From Chinchilla lanigera (taxonomy: Eukaryota; Chordata; Mammalia; Rodentia; Chinchillidae), in the NCBI RefSeq assembly GCF_000276665.1, contig NW_004955463.1, positions 13,247,337 to 13,311,336 of the forward strand: DNA of 64,000 nucleotides, in the 5' to 3' direction. The notes under the pieces are model-generated. The model worked only from the letters and a program-made list of their open reading frames with translations. It had not been told where the DNA came from and ran no database searches. Made by a program: the position numbers and the translations under genes. This document shows, piece by piece, positions 11,161-22,422 of the stretch (positions are counted from its first letter, which is position 1; every line of letters starts with the position of its first letter).

Positions 11161-12773
11161 GAGGAGAGGAGAACGGGGACTGGCACAGAAATGGGGTGGT
11201 GGCACAAAGATCCTAACAAATATTGATTCCACTTGAGCTACCGTCTACAGAAAAGGGTAAACGAGCAAGGGAAAAAACAATCCCATGTGCTCAGGGAAAA
11301 TTATGGGAATAAATAGAAAGCAATCCTAAAGACTTAAGCAGCTAAAGACATATAATTAAAGTAAAAAGATAGATCTTAGCACTGATCATTCACATAGCCT
11401 GAAGCTGCTATCTAAATCAAAAAGAATAGAGGAAATACACCAATATGTTAACAGCCTTTATCTGGAATGTAAAGTGCTTCTTACGTCCATCTTTGTGTTT
11501 CTGTTTTCCAAGTATTCTACCATCTTTTACACATTGCTTCTATAATTAGGAAACAAAGTCTGTATTATTAATTTTAAAAAATGGTGTTGCCTTTTACTCT
11601 CTGGATGTGTCTACAGGAGAAACTTAAAGGTATCCACTGGGATTGAATCTTCCTGTGTGACTGTCACCCTTCCCGAGGAAGACAGGGAGAGGGTGGGACA
11701 CAATGGTGCAGGTCAGACTCCCTGCATATCCTTTTCCTTAGGACCAGACACAGACCAGGCATCACTATCCTCCACTTCCTGGGTGACATGTACGCTTGCT
11801 CTGTGCAGCCCACCTGCCTAACATGACTTCCTGGCCACAGCCTCCAGGAGAAATCACTGCCCTCCGAGGCCTGTCTCCTTGTCCCTGGCTCCTGGACTGC
11901 TGCTGACTGGACCAGAGATAGACATCTGAGTCAAGTTCTGGCAAGTGGGTTTTCTCTGGGGAATGGGGAATTGACACAAGGAGACAGAGCTGGAGAACAA
12001 TTACGGTACTTGAACAAAAACATGGTCCAGGAGCATCAGGGCACTGTGAGGTGTAGCAAGGCAACAGCATGAAAAATACAACTAAGAATCTCCCCAAGGA
12101 AACCCCAAGAAGAGAATGGAGCAGAATTAGAGGCAGCTAAGAGAGCTCAGGGCTCCATGGCAGGCGGAGGCAGCAGCTTCAGTGCTGAGTGTCCACTCCA
12201 TTCCCCAGATGGTCTCGTAGGCATCCCTGAGATGGACAGTGGTATCTCCTCATAAATCCTGCCTGCTTGACCTGGGGGAGTTTCTCTTCCTCACAACCAA
12301 GAAGTTTCAACTAAGAATTTGCCTTATACAGATGCTCTGAGTGTACAAAAGCAATACATTCAGGAGAAACTATACATCAAATGTCAAATTTTCCTGAGCT
12401 AACGACACTGTACAATGCTCTCTTGAGGTGCTGGACAATGACAGGCAGCCACAACTCCCAGGCAGCACCAAGCTCATGAAGGAAAGGACAAACACTCTAC
12501 ATTGGTCTGGGTTGCTGAGCTACATGGGGATGTTGGGTCAATTGGGTATATTAAGTGTATTCCTGACTTAAAGATATTTTCAACTTAGGATGGGCCATAC
12601 TACACTATTATAATATCCATACTAGCCTATGGCCTATCTTTACTGGGCCATAGCACTAAGTCACCAGAGCATCTGTGTCTAGCTAGCATCTGTGTCATTA
12701 TCTGCCCACAGATTAGCCACTCTGCCAATACCAGGCCTCCTACCCATGCCTAGAGAAGGCCATGAGCTAAAAG
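11161..12773. other. Unassigned interval
   Basis: AT-rich at 11230-11600, GC-moderate later. Near 12560-12610 the sequence CTTAAAGATATTTTCAACTT followed by AGGATGGGCCATAC resembles an old interspersed repeat I cannot name. No exon recognised. Confidence 0.35.
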
Positions 12774-12971
12774 CAGTGATGGTGAACCTTATAGAGACTG
12801 AGTGTCCAAACTGCAATCCAAAACCCATTTATTTATTGCAAAATACTAACGCTGCAATTAAACCTGAACGTTCAAGTGCTGGGGTGATGCTAGAGCAACC
12901 AGCCTCGTGTACTGACAGAGAGGGCTCTGCATGTCCATTGTGGCAAGCATGCCCTAGATTCGCCACCACTA
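12774..12971 (+). mobile_element. Non-autonomous hAT-type DNA transposon (198 bp)
   Basis: The ends form an imperfect terminal inverted repeat: CAGTGATGGTGAACCT at the left, and the complement of the right end reads TAGTGGTGGCGAATCT. The interior (GAGTGTCCAAACTGCAATCC, ACCCATTTATTTATTGCAAA, CAGAGAGGGCTCTGCATG) is the layout I know from short hAT elements of reptiles, bats and some other tetrapods. No transposase can fit. The 8-bp flanks (12766-12773 and 12972-12979) match at only 4 of 8 positions, so the target duplication is eroded or absent. Orientation is arbitrary. Confidence 0.75.
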
Positions 12972-13279
12972 GGATAGAGTCTCTTCCTTTCCATGGGTCT
13001 ACTTCAGTCCAAAGGCCTCAGCCAAGCTAAGCCACACTACACCTCCAAGCTGGGTGCAGTGTCTGCACCCTATGCACCAAACAAACCAATCCCTCTCCAA
13101 GACCACTATACATCACTGTCACGACACATGCACCCCAGGCATGACCTCATGAACTCCCCAAATGCAGAGACTTGTCCCCTGGGGGAAGCCCCAACAGGAG
13201 GACCAAGGGCATGGCAGCCACAGCCTCCAGTCGGAGGAGAAAGGGCATTTGACGGCTCCAAGGTAAAGCCTCTTTTTAT
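12972..13279. other. Unassigned interval
   Basis: Purine/pyrimidine-balanced sequence; the open frame at 12993-13316 has no recognisable pattern. No repeats seen. Confidence 0.35.
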
Positions 13280-13560
13280 TAAGACAACACAGCGGACTTT
13301 TTTTAACCACAGCTGACATCATTCTAATAAATCACCATCATGTCTTGTGGGAAAGAAAAAGCCAAAACACTGTCACATTTGATTTTGCTGGCTACTCGCA
13401 TCTCAAGAACCAACCATGTGTTTTTAATCAACAACACTTTGTTTTGCATTTCTCAGACCCCAATACTCTTTAAATAGTTGCTTTTACCAGAGGGCTATTT
13501 TAAACCCAGGGCCAGCTTCTTTGCAGAGGACGTTAAGAAACAGAACACCATGTTACCAGC
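13280..13560. promoter_or_regulatory. Candidate conserved non-coding block
   Basis: Repeat-free AT-rich block with a RUNX-type AACCACA, several homeobox cores (CTAATAAATC, TTTTAATCAA), and CTTTAAATAG resembling a MEF2/TATA-like site. Inference only: it has the texture of a developmental enhancer, and no alignment was possible. Confidence 0.25.
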
Positions 13561-14014
13561 TCCCTCAGCGTATCCTCGGCACTTTCCCTTCCGTGACTAT
13601 TATGTGTGACGAGGTCGTGTCTGTCTGTTTCAGAGGGGAGCTTTTCCTCTCCCCTCTTTGGGAATTTAATTAGATGTCTTCCCAGAAAGTTGGAGTTTGG
13701 GGGTTTCTGTAACAGGCAACCCAGCTAGGTTATGGGAAAATGGCAAATTCTCAGCCAAAGGAAACAGAGAGAGTCACATCTGGAACTAGGATTCCTAAGG
13801 AGGCAAAGAGGAGGTGGCAGAGGAGGGGGACTGTAGGAGGGGAAAGGAGCAATAAAACAAGATTTCCGGAATGGCACATGTCAATTTCTGCATGCAGACA
13901 GGCCCGAGGGCTCTTGGGGCAGATGTGCTCAGGCAAGCCAACTGAAGCTTGCAGGGAGCTCACCTTTGTTTTGCTGCGAATGGGTGGCACCTGGAGGCAA
14001 GAATGAGCCGTGTG

Positions 14015-14135
14015 CAGGAAGCTGTCAATGAAAGGGGCCACTTGCTGATGGCTGACATGCCAAGACCTCAACAATGATTGGCGGCAGGGCTCATCTTATC
14101 CAGACATCTGTCTCTAATAACACCTGACTTGACAA
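14015..14135. promoter_or_regulatory. Candidate conserved non-coding block
   Basis: Contains CTGTCAATGA (MEIS/PBX-like), ACAATGATTGGC (SOX-like followed by a CCAAT-box complement), ATCTTATCC (GATA complement) and TCTAATAACACC in about 120 bases without repeats. Inference from motif density. Confidence 0.25.
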
Positions 14136-14155
14136 AGACAATAAAAAGGGACCAG

Positions 14156-14182
14156 GACAGGGATCCCAACCTAAACTAGAGA
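14156..14182 (+). repeat. 27-bp dispersed repeat, copy 2
   Basis: Exact copy of 9924-9950, same orientation, about 4.2 kb away. Sequence to the right (AAACCCTATACTG) is unrelated to that of copy 1. Confidence 0.8.
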
Positions 14183-15255
14183 AAACCCTATACTGTTGGC
14201 TAAACAATTAACAAACCCAATAAACAGTCCAATAAAACATACAGGCATGGTTTACCATGGGTTCTGCTGGCAACTAGCACTCTGCAATCAAACAGCAAGA
14301 CTGTGGCCATATGGTCTTTTGCTCTGACCTGGGTCAGATTCTTCTGTGTTGGCCCTGATTGCTCATCCTCTGCTGATCGTGCTACACATGGTGGCAGATA
14401 TACACAGACCTGCTGGATGTCACTCACATTTCTAGGGTCTTAGCAGATAGCCCAACCTCAGAGGACTCTCAACTGTGCAAACTTCCTTCATTAATGAGGA
14501 CTCTTCATCAGCTGTATAGTTTGGTTATTGTTTTGTCTACTTATTATGCTATCAATGCTTAAAATATGAAATGAGGATGATACAGTCCTACTCCACTGAA
14601 AAACTCACTCATTGTTACATCTAATGCAAAAGTACCTGTCCCCCGGCACATTTTTGAAAATGTGTTGGGAGAGGGGCAGTATTTACACACATCCCTGTCA
14701 TTTGGCAAAGTTGTGGAGTGCTCTCTGGAAGACCCTCTTCCATTAGTACAAGCCATTGCCTCCACAGTCAGTTCTGTCTCCCTCTGACAGACATGTCCTG
14801 GGTTTAGCTGTCCATTTGCAGCTCACTAGGTTTTGCTGTGCTCTCTTACCTGGCTATGAGAGTTCCAACTCAGTCACATAAGTGTGCTGGGGCTATTTAC
14901 AAGTATAGCCTAAAGATACTTTTCAGGTGAGTATTACAAACAGGTATTTAGACTCATAACCTGGGCCCTTAATGTTCTGAGACAAATACTCTCATCTGTT
15001 TATCTTCCAAAACACATAGTGGAATACTGGAGAAAGAAAGTGAAATATGAGGAAACATCTTCATATTGCTATTTAAATAGGTATTTAAGGCTGGATTCAG
15101 AAGAAAGTGTGTATGTTTGTGTGTGTGTATGGCACAAACACCTTAAGCAAGCCTCAATTGCCTCTCAGGTATCTTCGTGTGTATGTTTCCACTTGCCTCC
15201 TGGTGCATCCCATCCAAGGCCAAGGCCAGGTACACCAAGATATAGAGATTAGTTA
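14183..15255. other. Unassigned interval
   Basis: AT-moderate, with a short TGTGTG-rich patch at 15105-15130. No exon or nameable repeat. Confidence 0.35.
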
Positions 15256-15417
15256 AGACTAGAGACTTGATACTCAAAGTGTGGTTGCCTAACTTGCAGC
15301 ATTAACATGCCTGTTAAGGATACAGAAATTCCACTGCCTAACACCTACTGACTCAGAATCTGCATTTCCATATGATCCCTAGCTGACATGTATGAACGCT
15401 GCTTGAAAAGCACTAGC
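15256..15417 (-). mobile_element. MER20-like hAT element
   Basis: Shows CTCAAAGTGTGGTTGCCTAA, CAGCATTAACATGCCTGTTA, GACTCAGAATCTGCATTTCC and a terminal GCTTGAAAAGCACTA, the antisense order of the placental MER20-type hAT non-autonomous element. Confidence 0.6.
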
Positions 15418-15419
15418 AT

Positions 15420-15562
15420 TTCTTGACATGGGCTACACATCATAATCCACAAGGACGTTTATAATACTACTGACACTAAAACTCCAGGCCAATAAAATCA
15501 GAATCTCTGAAGGTGAGTATCAGGCTTTGGAATTTTATTTATCCCTAGTAATCTCAATGCAC
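15420..15562 (+). mobile_element. Second MER20-like fragment, opposite orientation
   Basis: CACATCATAATCCACAAGGA, AATAAAATCAGAATCTCTGA, GGCTTTGGAATTTTATTTAT and AATCTCAATGCAC follow the sense order of the same family, so it is head-to-head with the copy at 15256-15417. Confidence 0.5.
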
Positions 15563-15639
15563 AGTCAGGATGGAGAAGAATGGCCTTAGAAGAATAATGG
15601 TCTTAGAAGAACAATCATTTATTAAGCAGCTAGATAGGC

Positions 15640-15785
15640 AGTAGTCAGAAGTTTCTTTGTCATCATCACAACCCTACAAGCGTAAGCGCCATTCTGTCCA
15701 CATCACACATGGCAGCCCTTATGTCCCCCACATCTCAGGGCAGAGCCAACATTTGAACTCAGAGGCTTGAGCTCCAGGCACTACC
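15640..15785 (-). repeat. MIR SINE, antisense
   Basis: CATCATCACAACCCTACAAG, CAGGGCAGAGCCAACATTTG and AACTCAGAGGCTTGAGCTCC follow the antisense MIR layout. Confidence 0.5.
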
Positions 15786-16084
15786 CATTTATCCTAAGTG
15801 AAGCAAGATCCTCCCACTGAACTGCTCAGATGAGGAGGGACAAACAGTCGTGGAGCTCCAGGAGGCCCAGACTGGAGGTATAAACCAGCAAAACAGCCAC
15901 ACATGGGAAAAGGAGCATTGCCACTGCCCAGCTGGGGACCTACCATGTCCCCAGCTGTGCCCTCACAAGAAAGGCCAGGTGCAGTAGCCCACATCCCAGA
16001 GACCCACTCCCCAGGGGTGCTGCCAAGGCATCCACCTAGCCCCATCCAGAAATGCCAGGCCAGCCAGAGGAGGGATTTCAGTGC

Positions 16085-16270
16085 AGTTTAATGGGACATT
16101 TATGAGCAAAACATACTTATTAGTAAACAATAATTATAGGTGAGCAAGTGCCCCAGAGGGAACAGGTAACATGGGGCCCCCTTTTGTAACACCCTCCATC
16201 TGCAAGCCCTGTTTGAAATTAAAACATCCCTGCTGTCAACACGAGTGTTTAAAGAGACCTGGGCCTCTGT
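16085..16270. promoter_or_regulatory. Candidate conserved non-coding block
   Basis: AT-rich and repeat-free, with a FOX-type GTAAACAATAATTA cluster and TTTGAAATTAAAAC. Inference from motif content. Confidence 0.22.
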
Positions 16271-16309
16271 AATAGAAGCAGTAATTCTAATGCCTACTGT
16301 TAATTGAAG

Positions 16310-16500
16310 GCTTCATCATTTACAGGGTGCTCTCACATATACTAATGCCTCTAATCCTCACAATGCACCTGTGAGGCAAGTATTTTTCCTGATCTCATTT
16401 TGTAGATGAGGAAGCTGAGGCTCCAAGAATAGGAGGTGGCCAGCCCAAGGTCACATAGCCAGGAACTGACTTGTGGAGTTGCAATTTGAACTCAGGCCTC
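16310..16500 (-). repeat. MIR SINE, antisense
   Basis: Strong antisense MIR: TGTAGATGAGGAAGCTGAGG, CCCAAGGTCACATAGCCAGG and TTGCAATTTGAACTCAGGCC, with upstream CTAATCCTCACAATGCACC. Confidence 0.85.
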
Positions 16501-17749
16501 CGGGGAAAGGCTGGGGTCCTTTGCTCTGTCCCACAGATGCCTCCCAAACCACGGTTAATATCATTTGGTCAAAACTCCAGTCCCAACAGAAAACTTGACC
16601 CTTGCTTCTGGAATTCTCTGTGCTGCTTAATCATCAGAGCCTGCATCCCTAACATCATCCACGCTGTGTCCTGGCAGAACTCTTAGGAGACGTCCTTATT
16701 CCTTCCATGTGTGTCCCTTTTCCGAGACTTGAGGTAGCTATGAATAGCTGTTTGGCAGCCCACAAAGAGACCAGCCAAGGACAAGCAAAAGCTGAAGAGT
16801 TTACCCCCCTGCACACACGTACAGAGACAGGACAGACACTGTACACATACTTCAATAGCATGTGTTTTCAGGGGAATGTCTTAAGTCACCCCCAATTTCC
16901 CAGTGGAAGCCATGAGCAAAAGTTATCGTGAATGCTTCCAATACAGCTACAAAGCTCTGAATGTCATCACCAACTCGCAGAAGATTAAGGAATCTGGGAA
17001 CAAATTAGCCGGGTGTAGACAGTGACTTAAGGAGAAGTCGCAGGGAGGAGTCAGAGAAGCCAGCAACTTTAAATCCTGTAAAGTTTTTTAATCAAGTTAC
17101 ACTATTATTTGAAATTGGCAGGACACCAATGGATTTAATCCAAAGACATAATTTATGATTTTTTTTTTTTTTGGTTTTCTTTTTTAAGGGCATTAGGGTT
17201 TTATTCCATTTTTCCTTCTTCTTAAAGTTTTTTTATTTTTTGGCAATATGTCGCTTTCTTTTCTCAAGTCTGTTTCCATCCAACATGTATAAAATGGAGC
17301 CAGTTCGAGGGAGCCCTGTACTTCCCTTCTCACACCCCAGAAGAGCTTGCTCCCCATTAAAGTAACCAGCTACAAGCTCCGACGCACAATTTTGTTCAAG
17401 TGGCTTTCTTCTCCAACTGGTTCAGCCCAAAAGTTTAGTCATTTCCTAATAGGGGTTGGGGTGGGGGTGCCCCCATCTCTGAATCTCCTCAGGATTAAGG
17501 GGAGACTTTCCCCCACACATGGCCCCCCATCCAGGTTCCCTCCCCAGCCTTCTTCCCAGGCCTTTGTTCCCATAGGTCCCCAGCTCCAGGACCCCAGTGC
17601 CCTTTGTCTGCCCCTGCCCTCCCCAGCTCCCCACACCCCACCCCCCAGCCTCTGGGAGGGCCTCCTTGCTTCCTTGTGAGGAGCCTCGGCCTCCAGTGCC
17701 CCGGGAGGGAGGACGCACATTCATGCAACTCCCTCCCACAGGCCCTGAG
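16501..17749. other. Unassigned interval
   Basis: Includes a T-rich run at 17158-17250 and a C-rich, G-poor stretch at 17450-17720 on the plus strand. Long open frames on the minus strand of that stretch are the expected effect of skewed composition. No exon recognised. Confidence 0.35.
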
Positions 17750-17905
17750 AAAGCCTGAGATCAAAGAGCTCGGCAACGGGGCCAGGTGTCCGTCCTCCGC
17801 CACGGGCCACGATTAATCAAACCGCCCAGCTCACAAGGAGATCAAACCCGGCACCCTGCCAGCTGTGGGCTAAAGCCTGCCTTCAAGTTGCCCTCATTAA
17901 ACTGC
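17750..17905. promoter_or_regulatory. Candidate conserved non-coding block
   Basis: Contains AGATCAAAGAGCTC (TCF/LEF-type ATCAAAG), ACGATTAATCAAACC (paired homeobox TAATC), CTCATTAAACTG and several CpGs in otherwise CpG-poor DNA. Inference only. Confidence 0.3.
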
Positions 17906-18641
17906 CTTCCCTCTTTCTTGCTGACTCCTGTCCCATGAGCATCCATCTCTTGGATCTTTCTCCTAGCACTCTTCCACTCTCTTCCACCTTCCTTCTACCC
18001 ACCTTTCAATTTCTGTTTTCCTCCATTCCTCTGCTCCTTCCTGTCTTTCTCTTGCTGCCCGGTTTCTCCACTTCACTTCCACTCCTTCAAAATTCCTGGC
18101 CCTTGGACTCTCCCCTCTGGATACTCCCTCCTGCGCCCTCCTCTCGGCTTCTGAAGTTCTAAAAAGGAAGTCATCTGGGCTGCACCGGGTGCTGGGGTGT
18201 TGTGGGGACAGAGCAGCTTTCTTTCACCTGAGAGGTGCGTTCCCCAGGGCTGACCCAACTTCTCACCTGACAATCTTTGTAGCAGGCTCAGACTCCTCCA
18301 GCACTGTGCTCATGCATCCCACTACTCACTTCCTGTTCCAGAGGCCTCTAGGTCCTCAGAGGGGCCTTCCCAACTCGGCCTTCCTTGCTGGCCCAGCAGC
18401 CAGTCCTGAGAAGAACCAGTTTCACTCAGACCAGGAAACAACAAACCCAGAAGTGGGGAAAGATCATTTCCCTTTCCCAGAAAGAACAGAAACATTGGAT
18501 CCTGACTTCTTGCTCGACTGATGTGTTGAGAATATTTACTCCAGTTGTCTAAAGATTGTTTTTATACACTTTCTCTTACAACAAACACTGGCACAAAAAG
18601 AAAAAGAAAAAAGAAAATGCAAACACAGGCTGCAGAGTACT

Positions 18642-18642
<1 letters not shown>
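17906..18642. other. Unassigned interval
   Basis: Pyrimidine-rich (17906-18160), then mixed sequence. No recognised exon or repeat family. Confidence 0.35.

Positions 18643-18680
<38 letters not shown>
18643..18680 (+). repeat. (CT)n microsatellite
   Basis: About 38 bases of CT repeat with one TT interruption near its start. Confidence 0.95.
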
Positions 18681-19987
18681 GGCTCACTTATATACATCTA
18701 TGTATTTTTTAACTTGTTTTTCATTTCAATGGTTCTGAGGAGCACAGGCGTGAGAAAACACAGATGGATAGGAGCAGACAACGTTGTCGCTGTGCTCAGA
18801 AGACATCACACCATGTTATAGATTTGCAGAAGTCTTGGAAGACCTCGGGATGCAGAGTGGGTTTTTTTGGGTTTCAGTTTAGGTCTTTATCTCCCCTCCC
18901 ACCCCCGCCCCGTTCCTCCCTATACACTCAGAGATAGCTATCTCCTAGTTTCCTCTCTCAGTTCTATTTCTACGTCCCTGGCATCACCTGCTGCCTCTGG
19001 GAACACAGGGCCCCCTGGCTTCTCTGCAGGGTCTCCGGGCTGCCCTGGGCTTGACCCCACTTCTACCTGTGGTGTTCTCCCAGCTGTGCAGAGAGCAGAG
19101 CAAGGCTGGCTGCAGGAGGAGGAGCCATCCATCCATCACCTCAGCCTCAGCAGAGGCCTCAATGAGGGCGGGAAGGGTCAGGGCCTTCCCGCACTTGAGC
19201 GCAGGGGAGGGGGCAGGGGCTACAAATTGTGGCGGTATCAGCACTGGGCTTGATGAATGGGCAGAGTGAAGGGTGTGATGTGGGGCCCAGAGCCTCCTCA
19301 ACAGGCACCAAGACACAGCCTGAGTCCCGGGTCCCTACTGACTCCCTCCAGCCCGCCCCATCAGTCCTTTCTCCTGCTTTCTTTTTCCTGCCTGCTCACG
19401 GCCCATCTGTCAAGCACTGCCCTGAAGCTGACCTTTTGCAAAGAACTGCCTGAGAGAAGCATTTCTTGCTGAAACACCTCACCAAGGAGTTCTCTGATAG
19501 GGGGTGGGGCCGGCTGTGCACGGGTGACTTGGCTACCTCTGCCTGTCTCCTTGCTTGCCTGGAGTGTCAATCTGGAGCAAGAAGGGAAGGGAGATTGGGA
19601 CCAGATTCCTTCAGCCAACTTCCTAGCTTTCTTTCCCAGCCCCAGGTCCCCTGCCCCGGCTGGGTCTAACGCGGGAGTACATGCAGAGGGTGGGTACTAA
19701 GTCCTGAGTCTATGCAGCTTCCCCTTGGCCTCTGAAAAGCTATGACAGGGTTTCAGGAGTCGCACTAAGGCCTCCTGATGAGAAAAGTTAAGAGGCAGAA
19801 TGGGGAGGCGAGGTGCTCAAGACCTGGGCCAGGGACGACACAGATTGCTGGGGAGTTTCTAGCTGGCTTAGGGACCTGTCCATCTCATTAGGGATTCTTT
19901 TTTGGAGACCACACAAGTTGCTAGTCAGTCATGCCATTGTGGCAGCACAATAGAACAGAGAGTGGGGACGGACGTGTTGGGGCAAAC
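18681..19987. other. Unassigned interval
   Basis: GC-rich through 18890-19650, with frames that look proline- and glycine-rich only because of composition. No repeat or exon recognised. Confidence 0.35.
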
Positions 19988-20168
19988 AGTGATGGAAGAT
20001 GTTTAATAGAATTACTATTAGGCTTCCAGTTAATGAATCACAACTGCAAGAAATCATGATAATCCAGCAGGCATTAGTGACAGATTAGCTTCAAAGCTGC
20101 CATAAAAGTGCCATAATGCTTACCTAACGGCATGATTAATTCTCCCAGTACATAATGGCTTTATGGGG
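19988..20168. promoter_or_regulatory. Candidate homeobox-motif enhancer
   Basis: Repeat-free block with at least nine TAAT/ATTA cores in about 180 bases: GTTTAATAGAATTACTATTA, GTTAATGAATCA, ATGATAATCC, GCATTAGTGA, AGATTAGC, CCATAATGC, GATTAATTC, CATAATGGC. Flanks are GC-richer. This looks like an ancient constrained enhancer, but constraint was not tested. Confidence 0.4.
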
Positions 20169-20494
20169 GAACCAGGCACCAACAGAGGCTTGACAGAAAG
20201 CCACGCTGAGATCCAGGGGCGCCAGGGCCACCCCACCCTGCCTGGCCGAGTGGCTTCCGCTGTGGCTGGAGCTGTCTCCCTCCCCCTTTCCCATCGTGGT
20301 GTTACACTAGACAGGCACTAGCTCAGGTGGGCCCCAGAGCCGGCTCACAGTGCTCTGCTCCTCTCCAAAAGGCAACTATCTCAAAGGAACAGGATATTGC
20401 ATTATCCCAAGACAGGCACCTCCTAGGAGTAGTCCTGATGCCTGGAGAGCCCTGTCACGGTCCCCTGGTCAGCTGGAAAGAGGGCTAACCCCGG

Positions 20495-20590
20495 GGACGC
20501 TGCATGACTCTCCTCCTCACTAGCTGTGTGACCTGGCAAGTCACATAACCTCTCTGGGCTTGGGCAGCAGGCTCTGTGCTTGCATCCTTA
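20495..20590 (+). repeat. MIR SINE fragment
   Basis: CTCACTAGCTGTGTGACCTG, GGCAAGTCACATAACCTCTC, CTGGGCTTGGG: the sense MIR core. Confidence 0.65.
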
Positions 20591-20604
20591 ACTACCACAC
20601 TGCC

Positions 20605-20830
20605 TCCCTGTGATGACACCTAATGTTTATCAGTCACTAACCTGCGCTGTAGACACAATGCAGATCTCTTCATATGAATTCTTTCACTCACTCCCCTAAC
20701 AAGCCCATGAGGTAGTCACCACTTACAATCATACTCACTTTACAGATCAGGAAAGTGACCCTGGAGATGGGCCCTAACCAGTCCACAGTCATACTCATAA
20801 CACATGAGCTCAGCTATACTGCCTAGCTCC
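20605..20830 (-). repeat. MIR SINE, antisense
   Basis: TGTTTATCAGTCACTAACCT, CCTAACAAGCCCATGAGGTA and TTTACAGATCAGGAAAGTGA follow the antisense MIR order. Confidence 0.6.
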
Positions 20831-21879
20831 TCACACCTCTGCCAACCCTCTTCAGCCCTCATGCCACCAGTTTAACCTAGGGGAAAACCAGTGTGGGGGA
20901 CACTGAACATAAGCTATGAGGAAGAACTGTGGCTCCTGTTCTGCAGCATTTAACCTCTCTGGGTTTGTTTCGGTTTCTCTTTTGAACAAAAGCAATAGAA
21001 ATAATAATAACAATGCCATAGCACCTTGCATGCTGGACCACAGGTAGCTAAGTGCCTTGACCCCTTGGGGTTCAGATCCACCTTTGCATGACTATTGCTG
21101 GAGGCCTCTTTCCCAAAACATGCCCACACTTAGCTCCACAGGCTCCCGCTGGAGCCTGCCCATCTCCCCATAAATATGGAGGCAATTAGCACGGAGCCCA
21201 GGTCCAGAGGGAATTCTGGGAGCCGTGTTCATCTTCATAATGTTGAACCAAACCCCTCAGGACGCCTGAGTCACTGCTGCAGCAGGCAGGCCGCTTCTGG
21301 TCTGATTAACTAGGGCTCCGTGAGAGATTTCATCCCCACCCCACCCCCGGCATCCTTCCTCTCAGCCCATGCACTCCAGGGACTCTGGCCATGGGGTTCC
21401 CAGCAGGTTGCCACTGAGAAGAGAGAAAAAGGAAGCTTAGACCTCTCCCACCAAAGCATCAGCAGGATCCAAACTTTCCCAAGCTCTGCACTCCTTTTAA
21501 AATCAAGAATCAAATGGCAGACCATTGCTCAACCAGCAAACGTGTACTTCCTCCAAAGAGCCCCACAGGAAAAGCCAAAAGGATTCATTTCATTTCAGCA
21601 CTGGACCCCAACATGGACATGAGGCTCATGTTGCTCATGACAGCTGTGTGCTAGCTCTTGGGGGAGGGAAGTCACAGTTCATGGTCATGGCCTTTGTCAT
21701 GCCCAAGCACCTCTCAAAGAAGGCCCATTGTCTTGTCTGAGCAGACTGTCTGATTCTCGTCAAGGGGACCCTGTCACTCTAGTTACAAAGTCACAAAATC
21801 TCAGGGTTGAAAGAGACCTCCAAGAAACTTCTCTCACCCCACCCCAAATCTACCCTCACCTGCTATCAGCTCCTCTTGA
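20831..21879. other. Unassigned interval with a possible constrained patch
   Basis: The stretch 21165-21320 (ATATGGAGGCAATTAGCACG, CTTCATAATGTTGAACC, GGTCTGATTAACTAGGG) is repeat-free and homeobox-motif containing, and could be regulatory. The rest shows no exon or repeat. Confidence 0.25.
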
Positions 21880-21955
21880 GTAAAATATATAGTTCTTATT
21901 TCAACACGCTGGGCCCAGTGAAAGCTCAATAAATATTTATCGATGGTGGTACCTA
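21880..21955 (+). repeat. L2 3' end fragment
   Basis: GGGCCCAGTGAAAGCTCAAT followed by AAATATTTATCGATGG resembles the L2 3' terminus. Confidence 0.4.
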
Positions 21956-22422
21956 TGATGAATTAACAGCCAAAGCTATAAAATTAAAGTTTCACACAAG
22001 GAGAGGCCCTGGTGTGAGAGAAACTGCTACATAAAGTTTAGAATTTTTCAAAATGACAAGTGTTCACACACCAGCACATGCACACACACATCTCTCATGG
22101 CAGAGAAAAGAGTGCAGTTCTCTACCCTGCCTATCCAGAGAATAACAATGGGAAACAACCTTCCTTTCAGTGGGACACTTAGGCTTCTGTGAAGGGAAGC
22201 CCAGCTCCTCCTAGGCTGGCCAGTTTAGCTGTTGGGGTGTCTGGCCCTGGATACACAGTCTCCCTGCATCTGCTCTAGAACAAATGGCCAGAGAGTCCAT
22301 CCTAGTGAAACAAACTCAGTGCTGTTGAGCGCATTCTTGGGTCTCCCAGGCAGGATGAAGTTCTGAGGATTCTGAAACTTCAAGGGTAAGATGCCTACTC
22401 AAGAGTTTTCAACACGATCATT

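Noticed and set aside
10868..11232. Several open frames crossing the N run
   Set aside because: The gap is read as unknown residues; the flanks are B1 sequence.
18867..19253. Frame with collagen-like Gly-Pro-Pro and Gly-Xaa-Yaa looking residues
   Set aside because: Too short and irregular; explained by local GC-rich composition.
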